A stretch of 64,000 bases of DNA from an uncultured Eubacterium sp. (GTDB lineage Bacteria > Bacillota > Clostridia > Oscillospirales > Acutalibacteraceae). The notes beneath the pieces were generated by a model. That model searched no databases, was not told the origin of the DNA, and worked only from the letters and a program-made list of their open reading frames with translations. The translations under genes were made by a program, and so were the position numbers. Shown here piece by piece: positions 54,070 to 61,888 of the stretch. Position 1 is the stretch's first letter; every line of letters starts with the position of its first letter. The stretch lies in contig NZ_CAKTGT010000005.1 in assembly GCF_934561735.1 (NCBI RefSeq), positions 73,904 to 137,903 of the forward strand. The letters are read 5' to 3'.

Positions 54070-54477
54070 CTACACCGTAAGATAAGGCGCAAGTTTTGCA
54101 TAAGTTGCGTCACCAATACCGCTGATTTCCTTAATCTGCTCAACACTTGTGTAGCCGCCAAGATAGTCACGGTACTCAATAATCGCACTTGCTCTGCTTT
54201 CACCCAAGCCGTCGATTGAAACAAGTTCTTCAACTGTTGCCGTGTTTAAATTTATCGGATAACTTACAGCCGTGGCACCGTTATCCGAACTTTTTGAAGC
54301 GGAACCAGCCGATTTTGCACTGTTTGCTTCCGTTTCGGTTGAAGATGAAATTTGAATTGCCGTCGTTTCCGGTTCTTTATAAACTCCGGGAGTTGAAAGC
54401 GACACATAAATTAAAATGCCTGACATTACAAGAAGCGCAATGCCTATCATAAACATTGTTTGAGTTTTTGTGTTCAT
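54070..54477 (-). CDS. comEA: ComEA-like helix-hairpin-helix DNA-binding protein
   Basis: A 135-residue protein: one membrane helix near the N-terminus (about residues 7-27), a Ser/Ala-rich linker and two helix-hairpin-helix motifs (INLNTATVEELVSIDGLGES and the ISGIGDATYAKL unit). It would bind incoming DNA at the cell surface. It lacks the SLBB-type middle domain of longer ComEA. The start overlaps the ygiQ stop by 4 nt. Confidence 0.88.
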   Translation of the reverse strand: MNTKTQTMFMIGIALLVMSGILIYVSLSTPGVYKEPETTAIQISSSTETEANSAKSAGSASKSSDNGATAVSYPINLNTATVEELVSIDGLGESRASAIIEYRDYLGGYTSVEQIKEISGIGDATYAKLAPYLTV

Positions 54478-56390
54478 CTGCTTTTCTTTTTTCTGCCGTA
54501 ATTATTTTGCTTTTTCGGAGCAAAACTTTGCCTGTTTTTATTATTTCTGTTATTATTTTTACCGTTATTTCTGCCTGCTCCCTGCATTTGATGAACGGGA
54601 TTTTGCGGGCGAACAAGGCATTTTTGGTCTGTACCGATTAAATCAAAACGCTTTGCTTTTTTAAGTGCTTCCTCAACAAGAGCAAAGTTCTTTGGGTTAT
54701 AATACTGCAAAAGTGCCCTTTGTAGAGCCTTATCGTGCGGATTTTTAGCCGAGTAAACCTCTTCCATTGTATAAGGGTCAAGACCCGTATAAAACATGGT
54801 TGTGGATATTGTACCGGGTGTAGGATAAAAGTCCTGAACCTGCTCGGGACGAATATGATTTTTCTTCAAAAACAAAGCCAAATCAATAGCGTCATTAAGG
54901 GTTGAACCCGGGTGGCTCGACATAAGATAAGGCACCAAATACTGCTCCTTATCAATCTCGCCCGTATACTGAAAATAACGCTTTGAAAATTCAATATAAG
55001 CCTCAATATGCGGCTTGCCCATTTTATCAAGAACAGCGGCAGAGCAATGCTCGGGAGCAACCTTGAGCTGACCCGATACATGGTATTTTACAAGTTCTCT
55101 GAAAAAGCTGTCGTCCTTATCCTGCAAAAGGTAATCGTATCTTATACCGGAGCGGATAAACACTTTTTTGATGCCCGGAAGTTGACGGACGCTGCGGAGA
55201 ATATCAAGATATTCCTCGTGATTTGCAAGAAGATTTTTACACGGCTTAGGTGCAAGACATTTTTTGCCTTTACACAATCCGTGTTCCTCCTGAAGCATAC
55301 AAGACGGCTGACGGAAATTAGCCGTAGGACCGCCTATATCGTGAATATATCCTTTAAAATTAGGCATATGAGTGAGTTTTTCAGCCTCAACCATAATGCT
55401 TTTTTTACTTCTTGTTGTTATGTATCTGCCCTGATGGAATGCGATTGAGCAGAAATTGCAAGCACCGAAGCAACCGCGATTGTGAGTGATTGAAAACTCA
55501 ACTTCTTGAATACCCGGAACACCGCCCTGTGCCTCATACATCGGATGATATGCACGCATATAAGGCAGAGAGTATACCCAATCGAGTTCCTTGGTTGTAA
55601 GCGGCGGCATAGGCTGATTTTGAACAATCATTTTTTTGCCGTGCTTTTGCTTGATAACTTTACCTCTGATGTGGTCCTGCTCGTCCTGTTCGATACGAGC
55701 CGCCTTGGCATATTCTTTTTTTGACGAGCTGACATTTTCAAATGACGGACATTCAACACCGATATACGGAGTATCCTTTGTGTCAACGGCATAAACCGTG
55801 CCGAGAATATCGTGCATTGTGTCAACACTTTCGCCGTTATTAAGTCGTTCGGCAATCTCGATAGTTTGATTTTCACCCATACCGAAAATGAGCAAATCGG
55901 CTTTGGAATCGAGGAGAATTGACGGACGAACGGTATCGTCCCAATAATCATAGTGTGCAAAACGGCGAAGCGATGCTTCAAGTCCGCCGATAATTACAGG
56001 CACATCGGGATAAAGCTGTTTTACAATATTTGAATAGACAATAACCGCTCTGTCAGGTCGCTTGCCCATTTGACCGCCTGCTGTATACGCATCTGTTGAG
56101 CGAGGCTTTTTTGCAACGGTGTAATGAGCAACCATTGAATCAATATTACCGCTTGAAATAAAATAGCCCAAGCGAGGCTTACCGAACTGCTCAAAATCCT
56201 TTGTACCGTGCCAATCGGGTTGCGACAAAACAGCAACCTTGTAACCCTTTGCCTCGAGCACACGGGTAATTATTGACGCGCCGAAAGAAGGATGGTCAAC
56301 ATAAGCGTCACCGGAAATATACACAAAATCCGGCTGTTCCCATCCTCTTTCATACATATCCTTTTGATTTACGGGGAGAAAATTATTCAT
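54474..56390 (-). CDS. YgiQ-family radical SAM protein
   Basis: A 638-residue radical SAM enzyme of unknown reaction. N-terminal B12-binding-like region (DFVYISGDAYVDHPSFG, VIIGGLEASLRRFAHYD), then the cluster motif CFGACNFCSIAFHQG and a C-terminal domain ending in an Asn/Lys/Arg-rich tail. The length is typical for the family. The start overlaps ftsK by 8 nt. Confidence 0.9.
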   Translation of the reverse strand: MNNFLPVNQKDMYERGWEQPDFVYISGDAYVDHPSFGASIITRVLEAKGYKVAVLSQPDWHGTKDFEQFGKPRLGYFISSGNIDSMVAHYTVAKKPRSTDAYTAGGQMGKRPDRAVIVYSNIVKQLYPDVPVIIGGLEASLRRFAHYDYWDDTVRPSILLDSKADLLIFGMGENQTIEIAERLNNGESVDTMHDILGTVYAVDTKDTPYIGVECPSFENVSSSKKEYAKAARIEQDEQDHIRGKVIKQKHGKKMIVQNQPMPPLTTKELDWVYSLPYMRAYHPMYEAQGGVPGIQEVEFSITHNRGCFGACNFCSIAFHQGRYITTRSKKSIMVEAEKLTHMPNFKGYIHDIGGPTANFRQPSCMLQEEHGLCKGKKCLAPKPCKNLLANHEEYLDILRSVRQLPGIKKVFIRSGIRYDYLLQDKDDSFFRELVKYHVSGQLKVAPEHCSAAVLDKMGKPHIEAYIEFSKRYFQYTGEIDKEQYLVPYLMSSHPGSTLNDAIDLALFLKKNHIRPEQVQDFYPTPGTISTTMFYTGLDPYTMEEVYSAKNPHDKALQRALLQYYNPKNFALVEEALKKAKRFDLIGTDQKCLVRPQNPVHQMQGAGRNNGKNNNRNNKNRQSFAPKKQNNYGRKKKSR

Positions 56391-58941
56391 AACTGTCCTC
56401 GGATAAATCCTGATTATCTATTACTTCCTCGGAGTCAAACGCCATCTGCTCCGTATTCTCAACCGTGAATTCAGGTGCAGGACCCTGTGCCTTGATCTGA
56501 ATCCATTGCTGTTTATTGATTAATATTTTTCTCGGTTTTGCACCCTCGGCAGGACCGATAATATGCTTATCTTCCATTTGGTCCATAATCTTTGAACCTC
56601 TTGAATAACCTACACCGAGTTTACGCTGTAAGAACGAGGTTGAAGCCTTGCCGTTTTCAAGCACAACATCAACGGCTTCATCAAAGAGCGGGTCAAGATT
56701 TTCGCCCGATTCACCGCCGTCTGTAAACTTGGTAGAAGTTTTGTCCTGTGCGGCTTTGCTTTCAATCTCTTTTTGGATTTTTTCGCTGTATTCGCTCTCG
56801 CCCTGATTTTTGATAAATTCGCAAAGTTCCTCTACTTCTTCATCGCTTATATAACAGCCCTGAACACGGAGAGGCTTGTTTGAGCCGATAGGAGAATACA
56901 ACATATCACCCATACCGAGAAGCTTTTCCGCACCGCTTGAATCAAGAATAGTACGGGAATCGATAGCCGATGAAACCGTAAGTGCGATACGGGATGAAAT
57001 ATTAGCCTTAATAAGACCCGTGATGACATCAACAGACGGCCTTTGGGTTGCGATAACAAGGTGCATACCTGCGGCACGAGCCATTTGAGCAAGACGGCAA
57101 ATACTGTCTTCAACCTCTTTTGGTGCAGCCATCATAAGGTCGGCAAGCTCGTCAATACAAATAACAATCTTCGGCATAGGCTTCATATCCTCATGCTTTT
57201 CAACATAACGATTATAGCCTTCAATATCACGCACACCGGTTTCACTGAACTTTTGATAACGCTCAAGCATTTCCGACACTGCCCAGCCGAGTGCACCCGA
57301 AGCCTTGCGTGGGTCGGTGACAACGGGAACGAGAAGGTGCGGAATGTTCTCATATTTTGAAAACTCTACCTTTTTAGGGTCAATCATAAGGAATTTAACT
57401 TCTTCGGGATTTGCCCTGTAAAGAATAGAAACGATAATAGAATTCATACAAACAGATTTACCTGAACCTGTTGTGCCTGCAATAAGAAGGTGCGGCATTT
57501 TTGCAATATCACAAAATACCGTTTTGCCTGCAATATCCTTGCCAAGTCCTGCCGACAGAAGCGACTTTTGAGCATTAAAATCGGCGGAATCGATTACTTC
57601 ACGCATAGAAACACTGTTTTTAACGGTGTTTGGAATTTCTATTCCGACAGCGGCTTTGCCCGGAATAGGAGCTTCAATACGAACATTAACGGCTGCAAGA
57701 TTAAGTGCAATATCGTCTGAAAGATTTGTAATCTTACTGATACGAACACCCGAAGCAGGCTTTAATTCGTATCTTGTAACAGTCGGGCCTCGTGAAATAT
57801 CGGTGATTTCTGCCTGAACACCGAACGAAGCAAGAGTTTCCACCAAAAGTTCGGCGTTGTTTTTAAGCTCGGCAGACACATCTTTGGCTGATTTATGTTT
57901 AACGGTTTTGAGAATATCAACGCTCGGAAGTTTGTATTCCTTAACTTCCTTTTGCATATCTTCCTCTGTAACCACAAATTCGGGAACAGGCTCTGATTTT
58001 TCTTCAACAGGCTTTTCCGTCTTATCCTCGCTTGCGGTTTTAACTATATCGTCAATAGATTTCTTTTTTGGTGTTTCTCTGTTCTGCTTATTCTTGCTTG
58101 TCGTTTCATTAATCTCTGCAATAAGTTTTGAATAATCATCGGCAGGTTCTTCTGTTTCCTCGACATCCTGTGCTTTCTCAGGCTTTGTCTTTGCCTTTTT
58201 CTTTGGTTTTTCGTCCTGAACAGGAGGCTCGTCGTCAAGCGGAATGTCAATATTATTCATTCTGCGTTTTTCACGGCGTTCCTCGATATAAGGCGTTGCC
58301 TTTTCAACAACGGCACGAACAGGCTTTGTTGTGTTTTTGAAAAACTGATTAACCGTTACCTTTGAAAGAAGCATAATAACAACGATTATAAGAAGCAAAT
58401 CAACAACAACAGCCGGAGCCTTGCCCAAGGTCATAAAGAGCCAACCGAGAAGTGCACCGAAAAATCCGCCGTTGAATACATACGGAGCGTCTGCAAATTC
58501 GCTCTTGCAGGTATCAAGAAACGGCACGCCGCTCTTTGCTCTTACGATATAAATAAATGCGGAAATAAAGAGCACTATCAAAACAATGCAGATAGGTTCT
58601 GCAATCATCTTTTTGCTTGATTTTGTTTTTTGCACCAAAAACGAGTAAACAAGGCTCAAAAGCGGAAAGACAACAGATGCCATCCAGCCGAAAAGGCCTA
58701 TGTAAACATTGTGAACATCATTCCAAAAGTTTTCCCCGGGAATAACGGCAACAAAGAAAAACAAAACCGAGAATGCAAAAATAATTATGCTGACAATTCT
58801 GTTTTTGTTTGCCTGTGTTTCAAGGTCCATAAGTCTTTGCTGCTCTTCAAACTCGGCAAGAGCTTTTTTTGAATGAGTAACAGGCTTTTTATTTGCAGGC
58901 TTTTTATTCTGTTTTTGTTTTGTATTTTTACTGTTTGCCAT
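56383..58941 (-). CDS. ftsK: DNA translocase FtsK/SpoIIIE
   Basis: An 852-residue motor that pumps DNA at division or sporulation septa. Four membrane helices (about residues 45-185), an acidic/Lys-rich linker (about 225-345), the alpha/beta motor with Walker A IAGTTGSGKSVCMN (about 484-497) and Walker B IVICIDELADLM, and the C-terminal gamma winged helix (LQRKLGVGYSRGSKIMDQME) that reads orienting DNA sequences. Its place after tepA and ylzJ matches spoIIIE in Bacillus, so it is probably the SpoIIIE-type. Confidence 0.95.
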   Translation of the reverse strand: MANSKNTKQKQNKKPANKKPVTHSKKALAEFEEQQRLMDLETQANKNRIVSIIIFAFSVLFFFVAVIPGENFWNDVHNVYIGLFGWMASVVFPLLSLVYSFLVQKTKSSKKMIAEPICIVLIVLFISAFIYIVRAKSGVPFLDTCKSEFADAPYVFNGGFFGALLGWLFMTLGKAPAVVVDLLLIIVVIMLLSKVTVNQFFKNTTKPVRAVVEKATPYIEERREKRRMNNIDIPLDDEPPVQDEKPKKKAKTKPEKAQDVEETEEPADDYSKLIAEINETTSKNKQNRETPKKKSIDDIVKTASEDKTEKPVEEKSEPVPEFVVTEEDMQKEVKEYKLPSVDILKTVKHKSAKDVSAELKNNAELLVETLASFGVQAEITDISRGPTVTRYELKPASGVRISKITNLSDDIALNLAAVNVRIEAPIPGKAAVGIEIPNTVKNSVSMREVIDSADFNAQKSLLSAGLGKDIAGKTVFCDIAKMPHLLIAGTTGSGKSVCMNSIIVSILYRANPEEVKFLMIDPKKVEFSKYENIPHLLVPVVTDPRKASGALGWAVSEMLERYQKFSETGVRDIEGYNRYVEKHEDMKPMPKIVICIDELADLMMAAPKEVEDSICRLAQMARAAGMHLVIATQRPSVDVITGLIKANISSRIALTVSSAIDSRTILDSSGAEKLLGMGDMLYSPIGSNKPLRVQGCYISDEEVEELCEFIKNQGESEYSEKIQKEIESKAAQDKTSTKFTDGGESGENLDPLFDEAVDVVLENGKASTSFLQRKLGVGYSRGSKIMDQMEDKHIIGPAEGAKPRKILINKQQWIQIKAQGPAPEFTVENTEQMAFDSEEVIDNQDLSEDSYE

Positions 58942-58953
58942 AATTTACCTACT

Positions 58954-59817
58954 TTATTTTCTAAAAATCAATTCAAAAATTCCGACAATAAATATAATTA
59001 CACCAACCGAAATATCATAAATTCCGAAATATTTGAGATAACCTTTATTAACAAAAAATTTGAGAAATACGGTGCTGAAAAATGCCGATACAATCGAAAT
59101 AACAAGACCGATGATAACAGAAGCAACGCCGACATGCGTAACGCTTATACAAATTTCAACGATACCGCTGACAATAAGCACCGGCACGCTCATAACAAGT
59201 CCGTAATTGAGTGCAAGCTTTTTATTTACTCCGAAAAGAACAAGAACGGCAAATACCACGCCGACAAATGAAAAGCCTGATACAGGGATTAAAAACACGC
59301 TCAAAGCACCTATTACAACAGCAGCAACAATGCTCACCTGTTTTGATATGCGTGACTTGGTGATTTCAAATGCCGCAACAATAAGAATCGCACCCGTAAT
59401 TGCAAGGAACAAACCGTCATCAAGGAGTGTCATATTAAACTGCGTCATACGAAGTACATTATACAAAAATCCGTATTTACCGCACGGAATAAGCCACAAA
59501 AGCATCGGGCAGAAGCTGATAAGTGTCATATACATATAACGCCTTGAACCGCTTGGCTTGTTGCCCTTTAATCTTTTTTTGAACATATCGCCGAAGGTTG
59601 AGAAAAACTCATACGACATTTTGAAGAAAAACTTGTACATTGCGGCAACAATACCAACCGCAATGCCTATATGTACAATACCGGTAAGGGACGAACACTC
59701 GCCCGAAAATCTACCGGCAAAATCGTGAAAAATTGAAGAATGGGCAGTTTCACTTATCGGAAAAATGCGGCACACCGCTTGGAATAGAGCCTGGAATATT
59801 GCAGTTAAAATTGACAT
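58954..59817 (-). CDS. UppP/BacA-family membrane protein lacking catalytic residues
   Basis: A 287-residue, eight-helix membrane protein. The N-terminal motif RIFPISETAH aligns with EFLPISSTGH of undecaprenyl-diphosphatase UppP, but both Glu needed for catalysis are replaced (Gln and Arg), and the second motif IPGVSRSG is replaced by IPVSGFSFVG, so the active-site Arg is missing. I infer it is not a functional UppP. The ATG at 59817 follows GGAGG located inside ylzJ, giving a 68-nt out-of-frame overlap; a later start would delete the conserved N-terminus. Confidence 0.8.
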   Translation of the reverse strand: MSILTAIFQALFQAVCRIFPISETAHSSIFHDFAGRFSGECSSLTGIVHIGIAVGIVAAMYKFFFKMSYEFFSTFGDMFKKRLKGNKPSGSRRYMYMTLISFCPMLLWLIPCGKYGFLYNVLRMTQFNMTLLDDGLFLAITGAILIVAAFEITKSRISKQVSIVAAVVIGALSVFLIPVSGFSFVGVVFAVLVLFGVNKKLALNYGLVMSVPVLIVSGIVEICISVTHVGVASVIIGLVISIVSAFFSTVFLKFFVNKGYLKYFGIYDISVGVIIFIVGIFELIFRK

Positions 59818-59959
59818 TGTTTTGTCCTCCGAAATACTGAGCGTTATCAAGATAATAGCCTGTCCTGATATAATCATAAGGATTTGTGGAACGAGGCTTT
59901 GAAATAATCATTTCATTTTTATAAAAAACATCATTAACATCAACAACAGTATAAAGCAT
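59750..59959 (-). CDS. ylzJ: YlzJ-like protein
   Basis: A 69-residue protein beginning MLYTVVDVNDVFY, with the short YlzJ-like fold (KPRSTNPYDYIRTGYYLD). The family is small, conserved in spore-formers between tepA and spoIIIE, and of unknown function. Its ATG overlaps the tepA stop by one base. Its last 22 codons overlap the next gene in another frame. Confidence 0.8.
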   Translation of the reverse strand: MLYTVVDVNDVFYKNEMIISKPRSTNPYDYIRTGYYLDNAQYFGGQNNVNFNCNIPGSIPSGVPHFSDK

Positions 59960-60660
59960 CAGCTTTCCCTCTCAATCACTGATTCAAGATAGTCAAGTGC
60001 ATCCGACAGACCGCCGAGTTCATCAATAAGACCGCATTTGACGGCTTCTTCACCGTCAAGCACAGTGCCCACATCCATAATCAGTTCGCCCGTTTTCATC
60101 ATCAACGCCCTAAATTCTTCGGCAGTAATCTGCGAATTATTCTCAACAAACCTTGCAATCCTATCCTGCATTTTTTCAAAATACGAAAGAGTTTGCGGAA
60201 CACCGAGAACCGTTCCGTTCATACGGACAGGGTGCACGGTCATAGTCGCCGTGGGAACAATAAAACTTCGTTCACAGCTGACAGCAAGCGGAACGCCGAT
60301 GCTGTGACCTCCGCCAAGGACAAGTGAAGCGGTGGGAGTTTTCATAGTTGAAAGAAGCTCTGCAATGGCAAGTCCTGCTTCAACATCTCCGCCAACGGTG
60401 TTGAGTATAATCAACAATCCGTCAATCTCCCTGCTTTCCTCAATCGCAACAAGCTGTGGAATGACATGCTCATATTTGGTGGTTTTGTTTTGGCTCGGTA
60501 AAATATAATGCCCTTCAATCTGCCCGATAATAGTAAGGCAATGAATAAAATGGCCGTCTTTTTTAACGGTTATCGACCCTGTTTCAAATGAAGAACTATC
60601 CTCGCCGTTGTTATTATTTTCGTTAACTTCTTCGTTTTTATTATCGTTTTCCTTGCACAT
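59959..60660 (-). CDS. tepA: ClpP-family serine protease, TepA-like
   Basis: A 233-residue ClpP-fold protease. The nucleophile Ser is in LVLGGGHSIGVPLAVS and the His in MTVHPVRMNG; GGDVEAGLAIAELL forms the oxyanion region. The N-terminal 35 residues are Asn/Glu-rich. TepA was described as a translocation-enhancing protein in Bacillus and acts in spore-formers on small acid-soluble proteins in some reports. First gene of the seven-gene operon; GAGGTG precedes the start. Confidence 0.88.
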   Translation of the reverse strand: MCKENDNKNEEVNENNNNGEDSSSFETGSITVKKDGHFIHCLTIIGQIEGHYILPSQNKTTKYEHVIPQLVAIEESREIDGLLIILNTVGGDVEAGLAIAELLSTMKTPTASLVLGGGHSIGVPLAVSCERSFIVPTATMTVHPVRMNGTVLGVPQTLSYFEKMQDRIARFVENNSQITAEEFRALMMKTGELIMDVGTVLDGEEAVKCGLIDELGGLSDALDYLESVIERES

Positions 60661-60760
60661 AACAGCACCTCAAGTCTATTATGCCCAAAGTATTACATTA
60701 TATTTTAACATTTTACAATACTTTTTTCAACATATATTCTTAATTTATAAATTAAGAATA

Positions 60761-60785
60761 GCTCTCACGCATAAAGCGTGAGAGC
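60761..60785 (-). terminator. hairpin after the second large surface-protein gene
   Basis: GCTCTCACGC-ATAAA-GCGTGAGAGC, a perfect 10-bp stem, followed on minus by a weaker A/T palindrome (60739-60758). It lies 36 bp past the stop at 60821. Confidence 0.65.
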
Positions 60786-60820
60786 CGGTAAGTGTGCAAA
60801 GTGCGGTTAAAAACTATTAA

Positions 60821-61888
60821 TCAAACGGATTGTCCCAATCGGATTTTTTCGGCTCTGCCGTAGCGGAGCATTTGGTCAACAAGTGATTTGAGCTTAACAT
60901 TATTCTTTACCGTTGAGCCCGTTGCATAGGATTCAACGCTGTATTGAAGCATATTTGACACCTGTGTACCGTTCTTAAATGCAGTCAGATAAAACGGTGT
61001 TGAAAACTGATCTGCTTTGAGAACCGTGCAATCAACATAGTAGGCTCTCTTGTCGCTTGCCGAGCCGTTTGTTTGAGTGAACCAATCCGGATGTTCGGCA
61101 TAAGTAAATTCGGTATTTTGACCGTCAACGGTCCAACGGAATGTATAATCACTTATACTTGTCGAACTTGAAATTTCAACCTTAATTCTCGGAATAACTT
61201 TGCCCTCGAGAAGCATAGACGCCGATTTGAAATTCACTTCATTTTTAGCAATTCCGTTAGGGTTAAGCTGATATTTTGAATTTGCAACATTGCTGTAATC
61301 CAAAGTATCGGTTGTGTGGAGCTTCTTTTGTTCGTCCGTAAGGTCCGAAGTAACAAGATTATCGGTATTGTATCCTCTGTATTTTTGGTACTCTTCGCCG
61401 TAGTAAAGGAGTTCTACAAGAAGCGATTTGAGGTTTTGGCTTGGGGTTTTGTTAAGTTGAGTATAGCAATAATTCTTGATTGAATATGTTACCGGGTGAC
61501 CCTTGCACTCGATTCCGTCGGAAGTAACACCATACGGAGTGATAGTAACCTCATCGGCAAACTTTTCCGGTGAAATCTTGTCAAAATCATAATATGTACG
61601 GTCGGTAGTTGTCTTTGCTGACGGTTCGGTCAAATCGTAGCTTTCGCCGCCGAATTCAACTCGAATAAAGCTTGATTCAAACGGTGATGTTCGGGATTTG
61701 TCAATACCGATGTTAAGTGTAACCGAAGCGTCAAGAACTACCGAAGCACTGTTTGCACGGAGCAAGCCTGTGCCGGCAATCGTTTTTGTTTCGCTTTCGC
61801 CACATTCGGAACAAGTGCGTGTTGCCGTTCCGTCGGTATAATCGGTTTTGGAATTATATTCCGCATCGTTGTTGTAGTGCCAATCGGA
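60821..61888. repeat. 1.07-kb duplicated 3' module, copy 2
   Basis: Colinear and almost identical with 10593-11660; see that entry. The two copies are in the same orientation, about 50 kb apart. Confidence 0.95.
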
